64,000 nt of DNA, taken from Rhizobium johnstonii 3841 (GTDB taxonomy: Bacteria > Pseudomonadota > Alphaproteobacteria > Rhizobiales > Rhizobiaceae). The position numbers were made by a program, and so were the translations under genes. Positions 42,189 through 51,545 of this stretch are shown piece after piece. The notes beneath the pieces were generated by a model. That model was not told where the DNA came from. It searched no databases and worked only from the letters and a program-made list of their open reading frames with translations. How positions within the stretch are numbered: the first letter of the stretch is position 1; each line of letters begins with the position of its first letter. The stretch covers positions 687,501-751,500 of the forward strand of contig NC_008380.1 of the NCBI RefSeq assembly GCF_000009265.1, given 5' to 3'.

Positions 42189-44750
42189 TCAACGGGATAT
42201 TAGCTCGCGGACTTGCGCGGGCGACCCTGTTCCGGGCGGAATGATCTCGACTGCCTCATCGGTTGCCGCTGCCGCCTTAGCATGGCGGCGGCGCCAGTCG
42301 CCGAGGAAGAGCAGGATGGGTGCCGCGATGAAGATCGACGAGGCGCCGGCCACGAGAATGCCGAAGACCATCGGGATCGCGAAGCTAGAGACCGCGCTGC
42401 CGCCCCAGATCGCCATTGGCACCAGCGCGAGGAAGGCCGTCGCATTGGTGTAAAGGCTTCGCGCCAGCGTCTCGTTGATCGACTTGTCGATGATCTCGCG
42501 CAAAGGCATCGACTTGTAGAGCCGCATGTTTTCGCGCATGCGGTCATAGACGACGACCTTGTCGTTCACCGAATAACCGACAAGCGTCAGGATGGCGGCG
42601 ATCGCCGTCAGGTTGAAGTCGAGGCCGGTGATCGCGAAGAAGCCGATCGCCTTGGTGACGTCGAGCACCAGCGTGACGATGGCGCCGACGGCAAATGGCC
42701 ATTCGAACCGCACCCAGATGTAGATGAGCATCGCGAAGCTTGCGATCACCACCGACAGGATACCGGCCCAGGCAAGCTCGCCGCTGACCTTCGGACCGAT
42801 GACGTCGGTGCCTTCGACCGTGGCGGTCGGATCGATCTTGGTGACTTCGGCCTTCAGCTTGGTCACCGCTGCCGTCTGCGCCTCTTCGCCGCCTTCCTGC
42901 CGTTGGGCACGAACGAGAATGCTGCTCTTGTCGCCGAAGGACTGCAGAGTGATTTCGCCGAGGCCGAGACTATCAAGACCTTCGCGGAACTTCGCAAGAT
43001 CGGCCGCGCCCTGGGTTTTGACGGCCATCTGGATGCCGCCGCGGAAATCGACGCCGTAGTTGAGGCCGGGATGAATGAAGAGCACGACGGAGGCAATCGA
43101 AAGCAGCGCCGAGACGGTGACGCCGAAGAAGCGGGCCTTCATGAACTCGATGTGCTTGTCATAGGGGCTGAACGGGATCAACGGCCGGATGTTCAGCACC
43201 TTGAGCTTGCGGCGGCGGGTGATCTCGATCATCGCGACACGCACGAAGGCGACCGATGTGAACATCGAGATGATCAGGCCGAGCGCCATGGTCACGGCAA
43301 AGCCGCGAACCGGTCCGGAGCCGAAAAAGAACAGGATGGCCGCAGCGATCAGGGCCGTCATGTTGCCGTCGATAATGGTCGAATAGGCACGGCGGAAGCC
43401 GGTGTCGATGGCGGCGAAGGCGCTCTTGCCCTTGCGCGTTTCTTCGCGGATGCGCTCGTTGATGAGAACGTTGGCGTCGACCGCGAGGCCGATGCCGAGA
43501 ACGACACCGGCAATGCCCGGCAGCGTCAGCGTCGCACCCACCAGCGTTAGCGCCGAGAAGGTCAGGATCGTGTGGATCAACAGCGCGATATTCGCCAGGA
43601 AGCCCCAGGTGCCGTAGAGAACGAAGATGAAGGCTGCGACGAGCACAAAGCCGACGATGCCGGAATAAATGCCCATCCTGATGGCGTCGGCTCCGAGGTC
43701 GGCGCCGACGGTGCGTTCTTCGATGACGGTCAGCTTGGCGGGCAGGGCACCGGCGCGCAGCATGGCGGCCAGCGTCGTGGCGCTGTCGGCCGAGAAACTG
43801 CCGGAGATCTGGCCGGAACCGCCGGTGATCGGCTCGCGGATGACAGGTGCGCTCAGCACCTTGTCGTCGAGGACGATGGCGAAGGGATTGCCGACGTTCT
43901 GGCGGGTGATCTCGGCAAAGCGAGTGGCGCCGGCGCTGTCGAAGCGGAAGCTGACGATCGGCTCACGCGTGTTCGGGTCGAAGCTGACGCGGGCATCCGA
44001 AAGGCGGTCGCCGGAGATTTCGACGCGGTCGAGGACCGGATAGGACCTGCCTTCATCGTCCTTCAGCATGGTCACGCCGGGCCCGGGCGCATTGTTCGGC
44101 GACAGCATGTGGAACGACATCTTGGCGGTGGAGCCAAGCAGTTCGCGCAGGCGTGACGGATCCTGCGCGCCCGGAAGCTGGACGAGCACGCGGTTGGCGC
44201 CGATGCGCTGGATGGTCGGCTCGGAGACGCCGACCTGGTCGACGCGCTGGCGGATGACCTCGAGGCTCTGCTGGACGGCATTGTCGACATTGGCGGCGAT
44301 GCCGGCCCGCGAGAAGCCGACGGTGATGGTGGCGCCGTTCGCCGTGACATCGAGATCCGCCTGGCCGGCGCTGAGGCCGGTGCTGATCGGGTTGGCAAGT
44401 GTCTTGAGTTCGGTGACGGCAGCATCGCTCTGCGCGGCATCGGCAAGCGTCACGACGATCTGGTTCTGGCTGCGGACCACGGCTTTCGGCTGGATGCCCT
44501 TTTCGCGCAGCACGCGGCGCGCGTCCTGAAGCAGCGATTGCAGCCGCTCCTTGGTAAGGTCGGCTTCGTCGACTTCCAGAACGAGGTGCGAACCGCCGCG
44601 AAGGTCGAGGCCGAGCGACACCTGCTCATGCGGCAGCCAGGCCGGCACGCGCTGGAGGACGGATTGCGGCAGGACGTTCGGCAGGGCGATCAATAGGCCG
44701 AGTACGATGATCACCGTATAGGTGGCCACCAGCCATCGTGAAGTACGCAT
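42189..44750 (-). CDS. secDF: Protein translocase SecDF fusion
   Basis: 853 residues. The SecD half comprises residues 1 to about 510: VSLGLDLRGGSHLVLEVD near 45-65, then the P1 periplasmic region, then a six-helix block with LTLPGIAGVVLGIGLAVDANVLI. The SecF half, about 540-853, has LNYGVDFRGGIQMAVK and VGYSVNDKVVVYDRMREN. It uses the proton gradient to pull exported proteins through SecYEG. The natural fusion is common in alphaproteobacteria. AAGGAA precedes the start; a strong terminator follows. Confidence 0.95.
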   Translation of the reverse strand: MRTSRWLVATYTVIIVLGLLIALPNVLPQSVLQRVPAWLPHEQVSLGLDLRGGSHLVLEVDEADLTKERLQSLLQDARRVLREKGIQPKAVVRSQNQIVVTLADAAQSDAAVTELKTLANPISTGLSAGQADLDVTANGATITVGFSRAGIAANVDNAVQQSLEVIRQRVDQVGVSEPTIQRIGANRVLVQLPGAQDPSRLRELLGSTAKMSFHMLSPNNAPGPGVTMLKDDEGRSYPVLDRVEISGDRLSDARVSFDPNTREPIVSFRFDSAGATRFAEITRQNVGNPFAIVLDDKVLSAPVIREPITGGSGQISGSFSADSATTLAAMLRAGALPAKLTVIEERTVGADLGADAIRMGIYSGIVGFVLVAAFIFVLYGTWGFLANIALLIHTILTFSALTLVGATLTLPGIAGVVLGIGLAVDANVLINERIREETRKGKSAFAAIDTGFRRAYSTIIDGNMTALIAAAILFFFGSGPVRGFAVTMALGLIISMFTSVAFVRVAMIEITRRRKLKVLNIRPLIPFSPYDKHIEFMKARFFGVTVSALLSIASVVLFIHPGLNYGVDFRGGIQMAVKTQGAADLAKFREGLDSLGLGEITLQSFGDKSSILVRAQRQEGGEEAQTAAVTKLKAEVTKIDPTATVEGTDVIGPKVSGELAWAGILSVVIASFAMLIYIWVRFEWPFAVGAIVTLVLDVTKAIGFFAITGLDFNLTAIAAILTLVGYSVNDKVVVYDRMRENMRLYKSMPLREIIDKSINETLARSLYTNATAFLALVPMAIWGGSAVSSFAIPMVFGILVAGASSIFIAAPILLFLGDWRRRHAKAAAATDEAVEIIPPGTGSPAQVRELISR

Positions 44751-44833
44751 GTTGTATTCCTTGATATCGAGGGCCGGCGCTCGGGCGCTGGCGGCATGTC
44801 GTCAATGGTCGGAAGCGCCGATCGGCGCGAGCG

Positions 44834-45214
44834 TCAGGCAGCGACCGGCGGTGCGCGCGGCTGATGGGTCCTGGAGACTGCGGCATGAAGCAAAGCTTCA
44901 AATGCCGGAAAAGGCGCGGCCATGGTCCAGCCGGAAAAATCGACAGCCGGGACGACGGCAAGGGCAAGCGGTCCGGCGTCATGCGCCGCCTGCTTCGGTG
45001 CAAGCTTGCGTTCAGTGGCAAGCAGCCCGCGCACGGCATCGCGCGCAGTCAGCTGCGGCGGCTGCGAATCCCGATCGGAAGAGGAAAGCGTATTGGCGGC
45101 GGCGGCCGGCGAGATCACCAGATTGCCGCCGAAAAGCAGGCCGAGATAGGCAAGGACGGCGACGAGGAGGGAAGCGGCGATACGGCTCGTCAGACGGCGC
45201 TGGTCCAGCTCCAT
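44834..45214 (-). CDS. Hypothetical membrane-anchored protein upstream of secDF
   Basis: 126 residues. One transmembrane helix (IAASLLVAVLAYLGLLFGGN) follows a short charged start MELDQRRLTSR, then an Ala/Pro-rich presumably periplasmic tail ending HQPRAPPVAA. GGAGAAG lies before the ATG at 45214; an in-frame start 13 codons earlier is possible. No family is recognised. Two long antisense ORFs overlap it, so the call rests on the membrane helix, the ribosome site and the shared strand with secDF. Confidence 0.5.
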   Translation of the reverse strand: MELDQRRLTSRIAASLLVAVLAYLGLLFGGNLVISPAAAANTLSSSDRDSQPPQLTARDAVRGLLATERKLAPKQAAHDAGPLALAVVPAVDFSGWTMAAPFPAFEALLHAAVSRTHQPRAPPVAA

Positions 45215-45268
45215 CTTCTCCGTCCCGGCGATGTCACTCCCGTATCGGCTCAAAAGCGCGCCAATCTC

Positions 45269-47089
45269 TTATTCTCTTTCCGGCGGAGGGTCATCCGTCA
45301 GCATAATTGTATCAGGCTCATGCCCGTCTTCATAGGGCACACTCTCATGATGCACTTGGGCGAGCCGGTCAACCATGCCCAGCGCGATTTCACGCTCGCC
45401 CATGATGACGGTGTCGGCGCCATAGTGCGTCAGCTCATCGACCTCGGCGTCGGAATGGGCGCGGGCGACGATGAGGATCGATGGATTGACGCTGCGGGCC
45501 TGCTCGATGATGCGGCAGGCTTCGAAGGCGTTCGGGATGGCGATGGCAATGCTGCGGGCGCCAGAGAGATTGGCAAGGTCGAGCGTTTCCCGCATCACCG
45601 CATTGCCCGACAGAGTTTCGATACCCTGCGCCTTCAGCTCGCCGATGCGCTTGTCGGAGTCCTCGATGACGAGAAAAGGTGTGGCTGACGACTTGAGATT
45701 CTGTCCGACGATGCTGCCAACCCGCCCGTAGCCGACGAGAATGGCGTGGCCGCTGAGAGTGGTCGGGTGCACCTCGTCGTCTTCGGGCGGCATCTCCTCT
45801 TGCGCCGCTATCGCATCTGCTGCGGGAGCAGGGTCTGCCACGACGTCTTCGCGCTTTGCACCATCCAGCAGCGGCCGCATGCGGTCGCAGAGGAAGAACA
45901 GCAGCGGATTGAGGATGATCGAGATGATGGCGCCGGCAAGGATCAGATCGCGGCCTTCCTCCGGCAGCAGCCCGAGTTCGACGCCGAGGGCGGCGAGGAT
46001 GAAGGAGAATTCGCCGATCTGGCCGAGGCTTGCCGAAATCGTCAGCGCCGTGCCGAGCGGCTTCTTGAAGGCGAGCACGATGAGGAGCGCGGCGACCGAC
46101 TTGCCGATGACGATGATGAAGATGGTGGCGAGGATCGGCAGCGGTTTGTCGATCAGGATGTTCGGATCGAACAGCATGCCGACCGAGACGAAGAACAGTA
46201 CGGCAAAGGCGTCGCGCAGCGGCAGGCTCTCCTGCGCGGCGCGATGGCTGAGCTCGCTTTCGGCAAGCACCATGCCGGCAAAGAAGGCGCCGAGCGCCAG
46301 CGACACGCCGAAGAGCTTCGCCGCTCCGAAGGCGACGCCGAGCGCGATCGCCAGCACGCCGAGCCGGAAGAGTTCGCGCGAACCGGTATGGGCGATGCGG
46401 TGCATCGTCCAGGGAATGAGCTTGCGGCCGAAAACCAGCATCAGCGCCACGAACAGTGCCACCTTCACCAGTGTCATGGCGATCATGCCGCCGATGCCGA
46501 GATCGAGGCCGAACAGGCGGCTCAGCCCGGCCGAGAGCGGCTCGACGGGAGCGTGACCCTCACCGCCGATGCTGGCTGCGGCCGGGATCAGCACCAGCGC
46601 CAGCACCATGGCGAGATCCTCGACGATCAGCCAGCCGACGGCGATCCTGCCGCGCTCCGTCTCGACGAGGCGCCGCTCCTGCAGCGCCTTCAGCAGCACG
46701 ACGGTGGAGGCGACAGAAAGCGCCAGGCCGAAGACCAGGCTGCCGCCGGTCGACCAGCCCATGAAGGCGCCGAGCCCCCAGCCGAGCAATGTCGCGAAAG
46801 CGATCTGCACGATCGCGCCGGGCACGGCGATGCCGCGCACCGACAGCAGGTCTTTCAGGGAGAAATGCAGCCCGACGCCGAACATCAGCAGGATGACGCC
46901 GATTTCGGCAAGCTCCGGCGCAAGGTTCTGATCCGCCACATAACCTGGCGTATGTGGCCCCACAAGCACGCCGGCGATCAGATAACCGACGAGCGGCGGC
47001 ATCCGCAGCCGATGGGCGAAGGCGCCGAAGATGAAAGCCAGCACGAGGCCGCCGACGATTGTCGAAATCAAGGGCGTATCGTGTGGCAT
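45269..47089 (-). CDS. CPA2 cation:proton antiporter with TrkA-N domain (YbaL/KefB-like)
   Basis: 606 residues. About twelve membrane helices cover residues 5-390, with GVILLMFGVGLHFSLKDLL, the ALSVASTVVLLKAL segment of CPA2 carriers and AFFAGMVLAESELSHR. A cytosolic Rossmann domain follows at about 430-550 (HAILVGYGRVGSIVGQNL, then VIEDSDKRIGELKAQG) which senses nucleotide. Likely exchanges K+ or Na+ for protons. The ATG one codon earlier (47092) is equally possible; GGGAGA is upstream. Divergent from a small XRE regulator. Confidence 0.88.
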   Translation of the reverse strand: MPHDTPLISTIVGGLVLAFIFGAFAHRLRMPPLVGYLIAGVLVGPHTPGYVADQNLAPELAEIGVILLMFGVGLHFSLKDLLSVRGIAVPGAIVQIAFATLLGWGLGAFMGWSTGGSLVFGLALSVASTVVLLKALQERRLVETERGRIAVGWLIVEDLAMVLALVLIPAAASIGGEGHAPVEPLSAGLSRLFGLDLGIGGMIAMTLVKVALFVALMLVFGRKLIPWTMHRIAHTGSRELFRLGVLAIALGVAFGAAKLFGVSLALGAFFAGMVLAESELSHRAAQESLPLRDAFAVLFFVSVGMLFDPNILIDKPLPILATIFIIVIGKSVAALLIVLAFKKPLGTALTISASLGQIGEFSFILAALGVELGLLPEEGRDLILAGAIISIILNPLLFFLCDRMRPLLDGAKREDVVADPAPAADAIAAQEEMPPEDDEVHPTTLSGHAILVGYGRVGSIVGQNLKSSATPFLVIEDSDKRIGELKAQGIETLSGNAVMRETLDLANLSGARSIAIAIPNAFEACRIIEQARSVNPSILIVARAHSDAEVDELTHYGADTVIMGEREIALGMVDRLAQVHHESVPYEDGHEPDTIMLTDDPPPERE

Positions 47090-47168
47090 CATTGTCTCCC
47101 GATCTGGAAATCCCGTTCGTAACATGACATATATGGTCTATATCGACCAATATGGGCAACTTGAAATC

Positions 47169-47423
47169 ATGGGTCAAGGCGCAAGGGAAACAATTCTCAC
47201 CCCCGCTCTCTGCCGCGCGGCGCGCGGCCTGCTGGACTGGACCCAGACCGACCTTGCCGAAAAGGCCGCCGTCTCGCGCAGCACCATCCGCGATTACGAG
47301 GGCCGGCACCACGACATCCATCGGGCGACGGAGGCGCAGCTGCGCCTCGCCTTCGAGGAAGGCGGCGTCAAATTCGTGGAGATCGAAGGGACGGGCACCG
47401 GTCTCTGCCTGCCCACTGCATAA
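47169..47423 (+). CDS. Small XRE-family transcriptional regulator
   Basis: 84 residues with one Cro/CI-type HTH: CRAARGLLDWTQTDLAEKAA, then VSRSTIRDYEGRHHDIH. The remaining tail (AFEEGGVKFVEIEGTGTG) is typical of short rhizobial XRE proteins. Two in-frame ATGs at 47124 and 47133 could lengthen it by up to 15 residues, but the conserved region starts after 47169. Divergent from the antiporter; may regulate it. Confidence 0.78.
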   Translation: MGQGARETILTPALCRAARGLLDWTQTDLAEKAAVSRSTIRDYEGRHHDIHRATEAQLRLAFEEGGVKFVEIEGTGTGLCLPTA

Positions 47424-47485
47424 AATCATGCAGAAATTCAAAGTGTTAGCGCGCCGCACCTCTGAAAAAGGCTTGGCGCTGTCAT
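47418..47485. repeat. RIME-type mosaic repeat (degenerate)
   Basis: gcataaaatcatgcag, aattcaaagtgttagcg and a mutated gcgccgcacctctgaaaaaggcttggcgct stem, overlapping the end of the XRE gene. A worn copy of the 32.1-kb element. Confidence 0.6.
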
Positions 47486-47504
47486 AGAGCGGGCTGAAAC
47501 CTGC

Positions 47505-48926
47505 TCAGGGCGCCAGGCAGGTGGCAGAGACCTTGTAGATGGAAAGCGTCTTGCCCTTGTAGTTGCCCTCCGTCGGCTGCCAGTTCTTCAGCACTTCGGG
47601 CGTCTCGGTGGCGCAGGTGAAGGCCCCGTCCGTCAGGAAAAGCACCTTGCCGGTGATGTCGGCGGGCAGAGCGAATTCCTGTTCGTAATAGCTCTCCGGC
47701 AGGCCTGCGGGCGCCCGCGCATAAATCCTGTAGGATGCATCGCGGAGCGTATAGAAAAGATCGGCGACCATATCGCGATTGTCGGTGACGATAATGTCGG
47801 TGCCGGCCTGGGTTGCGAGTGCGGCGGCCTCGCGGCTGACCTCGGCGCGGCCGAGATAGCGCTTCATCAGCGCGTCACCGTTCGGCAGCAGCAACTGATG
47901 CGGAAAGATCGTCGCCAGCGGAAAGAGCAGGCTGGCGATGCCGTTGATGGTGAGCGACAGCCTGAGCCCCTTCGGCCACTTCAGGTAAAGCAGCCAGACG
48001 GCAAGGATGGTGCCTGCGACATAGGCAGTCACCGCCCAGTTGGCATAGGCCTTGGCGACCGTTGCCTGCAGCGTGATGAGCAGCACCACCGGCATCGACA
48101 GCCAGACCAGCATCTTTTCCCGATCGTCGCTCCTGCCTCTGATCATGCGGTAGACCGCCCAGAGCATCGCAAAGAAGATGATCGGTCCGACGACGCCGAA
48201 TTGGGCGGCGAAGAATTCAAGCCCGCGACGGAGATTGATGCCGAGTTCGCTCCAATGGGCAATGTCCTGCGTATGCCGCACCGTCGTATTGTCGTGCTGC
48301 AGGTTCCACCAGAGGTTCGGCAGGGCGACGACCGCCGCGACCGCGACCGCGATGATGACATCGCGAACGGCGATGCGCGCCGCCGGAATGAGGAGGAGGG
48401 CAATCGCGCCACCCGGCACGACGAACAGCACGGCATATTTCGTCAGGAAGGCGAGGCCGACGCCAAGGCCCATGACCAGCGCCAGCCCGACCGAGCGCCG
48501 CTGCGTCAAGCCGAAATAGGCAAGCAAGGCGATCGCGATAAAGAACAGCAGGATCACATCGGTCGAGAAGAACACCGAAGAAAGCGCCACACCGGGGAGC
48601 GTGATGTAGGTGGCGCCAGTCCAGCCTTCGATCTCCGGCCCGACGAAACGTTTTGCCGTCTTCATCAATACCAGTGCCGCCGCCATGTGGATCAGCGGTC
48701 CTAGCAGCCTGATCCAATAGATGGCGTTGGAGCCGGAAAGCTCGGTCATCGCCCGGATCACCCACGCAATCATCGGCGGCTTGGAATAATAGCCGAGGTC
48801 GAGGTTTTGCGACCAGAACCAGTACTGCGCCTCGTCGACGAAAAAGTCCGTCGCATCGAAATTGAGCATGACGACGCGCCAGAGCGTGAAGCCAAGAACG
48901 ATGAGGAGACCAGATCTGGGGGACAT
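47505..48926 (-). CDS. GT39/ArnT-like membrane glycosyltransferase
   Basis: 473 residues with about eleven membrane helices. After the first helix comes FFVDEAQYWFWSQNLDLGYYSKPPM, containing the catalytic DE-type pair of polyprenyl-phosphate-sugar transferases, then KYAVLFVVPGGA and WNLQHDNTTVRHT. A periplasmic C-terminal domain ends KTLSIYKVSATCLAP. It probably transfers a sugar from a lipid carrier to a cell-envelope acceptor. It stands alone; the substrate is unknown. Confidence 0.85.
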   Translation of the reverse strand: MSPRSGLLIVLGFTLWRVVMLNFDATDFFVDEAQYWFWSQNLDLGYYSKPPMIAWVIRAMTELSGSNAIYWIRLLGPLIHMAAALVLMKTAKRFVGPEIEGWTGATYITLPGVALSSVFFSTDVILLFFIAIALLAYFGLTQRRSVGLALVMGLGVGLAFLTKYAVLFVVPGGAIALLLIPAARIAVRDVIIAVAVAAVVALPNLWWNLQHDNTTVRHTQDIAHWSELGINLRRGLEFFAAQFGVVGPIIFFAMLWAVYRMIRGRSDDREKMLVWLSMPVVLLITLQATVAKAYANWAVTAYVAGTILAVWLLYLKWPKGLRLSLTINGIASLLFPLATIFPHQLLLPNGDALMKRYLGRAEVSREAAALATQAGTDIIVTDNRDMVADLFYTLRDASYRIYARAPAGLPESYYEQEFALPADITGKVLFLTDGAFTCATETPEVLKNWQPTEGNYKGKTLSIYKVSATCLAP

Positions 48927-49006
48927 GAACCGATAGTTCCGCTGACATGAAAGGCGCGAGTGCGATACACCAAAGGTGCCGGACTGCCAACGGGGAAGGA
49001 TGGGTT

Positions 49007-49120
49007 TTAGAACACCCGAAGGGCGCGGATGTCGCGGTTTGCGGCGAGGGAATCGAGGCGGGCGATGGCTGCAAGCAGCGTCATTGCAATTAAGCAGGCA
49101 CCCAATCCGAGAACAATCAT
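49007..49120 (-). CDS. 37-residue single-pass membrane peptide
   Basis: ATG at 49120 with AAGGACAGAG 3 bases upstream. It reads MIVLGLGACLIAMTLLAAIA, then a charged tail RLDSLAANRDIRALRVF and a stop. One membrane helix covers nearly the whole first half. Codons look rhizobial (GC-rich third positions). It lies upstream of the GT39-like gene on the same strand. Function unknown. Confidence 0.5.
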   Translation of the reverse strand: MIVLGLGACLIAMTLLAAIARLDSLAANRDIRALRVF

Positions 49121-49270
49121 TGCTCTGTCCTTGTCGACGTCATGTCTTGGTTATCGACCGGCATATAACACGGAGCTTGCGTGTACCTTGTAGCAGCCAT
49201 GCAACTCCGCAACAGTATTTGCTGCGAACGGCCTTGAATTGCTTCAAAAGCCTGTCCTCCGAAAGGCTTA

Positions 49271-49297
49271 TTAACCTTCAAGCAAGGAATTAACCAT
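49271..49297. promoter_or_regulatory. Tandem TTAACC boxes (CtrA-like) upstream of the che operon
   Basis: TTAACCTT at 49271-49278 and TTAACCAT at 49290-49297. The second is identical to the single-half CtrA recognition octamer described in alphaproteobacteria. They lie about 250 bp before the chemoreceptor start. CtrA control of che and motility genes is known in the class; here it is inferred. Confidence 0.4.
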
Positions 49298-49502
49298 AAA
49301 CATTGATGTACACGTCGGAATGGGAAGATGCACTCGTTCCCACCAGGCATGACGCCGTCCCGCCGTACCGGGTTGATCCGGTATCCATCTCTTCAGACAG
49401 CTCCGAAACATAGCTGATCAGGGGTTTCGATCCGCCGGTTGTAACCGGTGGTGAGGACCGTCTCCATGCTTCGCGTTCAACGGATGCTGCGCAAGTTTTT
49501 GG

Positions 49503-49518
49503 CCGGGCCTTCGCCCGG
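49503..49518 (+). other. 5' UTR stem-loop before icpA
   Basis: CCGGGC-CTTC-GCCCGG, a compact GC stem 32 bases before the chemoreceptor ATG, with no T tract. Possibly a transcript-stabilising structure. The rest of the 430-bp gap holds only the TTAACC boxes and AT-rich stretches. Confidence 0.45.
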
Positions 49519-49550
49519 AAAGTGGTTGGGGACAGGCGTTGAGGCAGGAC

Positions 49551-51185
49551 ATGCCATCAGATCAGGCTCGTGGAGCGCAGGCAGGTAGCTTGCGCGACCG
49601 CCTGCGCTTTGCCGGTCTCGATGCCGACCAGTGCGAGTTGGTGCGCCGCAACCGGCCGGCGCTCGAAGCCCATCTGAAGGCAGGCCTCAGGGATCTCTTC
49701 CATAGGTTCCAGACATTCCCCGACGCTTCGCGCAATTTCGAGAGCGAGCGCCAGGTCGAGCGCCTGCACGATCTGCAGTCCTCGCATTGGGACGTGCTGA
49801 CGGATGCGCGGTTCGACAGCCTCTATGCCGAGCGCGTCAAGGTTCTCTCCGATACCGAAAGCAAGATGGGCCTCGACCCGCGCTGGCACGTCGCCGGCCA
49901 TGGCGTCATGCTGGAGCATGTCGTTTCCGGTCTCGCCGAAGAGATCGCCGGCCGTCCGCTGCTGCCGTCGGCCAAGCGCCGCGCCCGCGAAATCTCCGAT
50001 CTGATGACAGCGATCATCCGCATCGTCATGGTCGATGTGGAAATCGCTGTCTCGCTCCGCTTCAATGCGCTGCGCGCCGCCCAGAGCCGCGCGCTCGCCG
50101 ACCAGCGTGCCGACAACGAGGCCGAAATCACCCGGATCTTCGGCGATGTTATCGAAAGCCTCTCCGCACGCGACCTGACGCGGCGCGCGCCGGTCGACGG
50201 CGACGGCGCCTATGGCGGCATCGCCGTCGCGCTGAACGGCGCGTTGGACGGCCTCCAGGCCGAGTTCACCACCATTACCGAGCGCACGGTCAAGGCCGAA
50301 GCGGCGACAGGTTCGCTTGCCGGCCTGTCGCGGCAGTTTGCCGGCACGGCGTCCGGCCAGGCCGACCGGCTGCAGCTTTCCGCTGCTGCCCTTGCCGGCA
50401 TCGCTGGTAGTGTCCGCGACGGTGCTGCCGACAGCCGCGCTGCCGAACAGGCGGCCGCCACGACGCGCGCTGCCGTCGAGGAAAGCGGCGAGGTCGTCGG
50501 CCGCGCGATCAGCGCCATGGCCGATATCGAGCAGTCGGCCGAAAAGATCGGCCAGATCATCGGCGCGATCGACGAGATCGCCTTCCAGACCAATCTTCTG
50601 GCGCTGAATGCCGGCATCGAAGCCGCCCGAGCCGGCGATTCCGGCCGCGGTTTTGCCGTCGTCGCCCAGGAAGTCCGCGCCCTTGCCCAGCGTTCGGCCG
50701 AAGCCGCCCGCGAGATCAAGACCCTGGTGACGACGACCAAGGCGCAGGTCGACGCCGGCGTGCAGATGGTCGGCCGCACACAGGATTCGATCGGCAGCAT
50801 CGTGCGCCAGGTCACCGACATCAACGCCGCCATATCAGGCATCGCCACCCGAACCGGCGAACATGCCGCAAGCCTCGACAGCGTGACATCAGACGTCAAG
50901 GGTCTGGGTAGTGAGGTGGCCGACAGCGCCGGCCTTGCGGAGCGCTCGGCCGAAGGCGCCGACCACCTCCACACTGTCATTCTCGAGCTTGGCCAGACGA
51001 TTCGCGAATTCCGCATCGCCCGGGAAAATGCCACTGCCGGGCGCCCGGCGCCGGTGCGCGCGACACCGCCGCGCGCCCTTGAGGGCACTACCCGCCCGGC
51101 ACCGGTCGCGGACGAATACGAAAATGATGATTTTGGCCTTCCGCAAGCGTTCGCAAGCGTCGGAGGTGGGCGGAATGTTTACTAA
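49551..51185 (+). CDS. icpA: Cytosolic globin-coupled chemoreceptor (IcpA-like)
   Basis: 544 residues, no membrane helix. Residues 1 to about 165 form a protoglobin sensor domain. Residues about 185-500 form the MCP signalling region, with the highly conserved tip [20 protein letters not shown] followed by [16 protein letters not shown]. The globin segment HxxIGL-PRW reads [10 protein letters not shown] here (E103 at the ligand position), so heme binding is doubtful. There is no C-terminal NWETF pentapeptide. First gene of the che operon. In Sinorhizobium the corresponding gene is called icpA and is needed for normal chemotaxis. ATG preferred over an upstream TTG (49539). Confidence 0.9.
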   Translation: MPSDQARGAQAGSLRDRLRFAGLDADQCELVRRNRPALEAHLKAGLRDLFHRFQTFPDASRNFESERQVERLHDLQSSHWDVLTDARFDSLYAERVKVLSDTESKMGLDPRWHVAGHGVMLEHVVSGLAEEIAGRPLLPSAKRRAREISDLMTAIIRIVMVDVEIAVSLRFNALRAAQSRALADQRADNEAEITRIFGDVIESLSARDLTRRAPVDGDGAYGGIAVALNGALDGLQAEFTTITERTVKAEAATGSLAGLSRQFAGTASGQADRLQLSAAALAGIAGSVRDGAADSRAAEQAAATTRAAVEESGEVVGRAISAMADIEQSAEKIGQIIGAIDEIAFQTNLLALNAGIEAARAGDSGRGFAVVAQEVRALAQRSAEAAREIKTLVTTTKAQVDAGVQMVGRTQDSIGSIVRQVTDINAAISGIATRTGEHAASLDSVTSDVKGLGSEVADSAGLAERSAEGADHLHTVILELGQTIREFRIARENATAGRPAPVRATPPRALEGTTRPAPVADEYENDDFGLPQAFASVGGGRNVY

Positions 51186-51248
51186 CCTATCGGATGATTG
51201 CCTCAGCTCGTCTTTTCGGGCCGTGGACAAGGGGACAAGGAAAAGCTG

Positions 51249-51545
51249 ATGGCAGCAAAGAAGAGTGGCAAGACGCTGGATTTGACGGCGGTGCTCGACC
51301 TCAACGAGGCTTCCGCCTTGCGCGATAAACTCCTTTCTCTCCGGGGCAGCGGTCTTTCGATAGACGCTTCCGGCGTCGAACGGATCGGCGCTCTTTGCGC
51401 CCAGGTTCTGATGTCCGCCGAGAAGACCTGGGAGCAGGACAAGCAGCCGTTCACCTTCTCCAAGGTGTCCGACGCATTTCAGAAAACCATGCAGCTGGTT
51501 GGCGTCAATATTGACCACCTGCTTGCCAAGGAGATTCGGCAATGA
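51249..51545 (+). CDS. cheS: STAS-domain chemotaxis protein CheS
   Basis: 98 residues, a single STAS fold: LDLTAVLDLNEASALRDKLL and SIDASGVERIGALCAQVLMS, where the Ser after DA is the usual switch position. In Sinorhizobium CheS (ORF2) binds CheA and speeds loss of phosphate from CheY1. AAGGAAA lies before the ATG; the longer reading is rejected. Overlaps cheY1 by ATGA. Confidence 0.88.
   Translation: MAAKKSGKTLDLTAVLDLNEASALRDKLLSLRGSGLSIDASGVERIGALCAQVLMSAEKTWEQDKQPFTFSKVSDAFQKTMQLVGVNIDHLLAKEIRQ

Noticed and set aside
45746..47122. 458-codon plus-strand ORF opposite the antiporter gene
   Set aside because: Gln/Asp/His/Arg-rich translation without domains; antisense of a clear membrane transporter.
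49503..49518. Hairpin before icpA as a terminator
   Set aside because: There is no T tract and it lies directly ahead of a gene start, so it is better seen as a 5' UTR stem.
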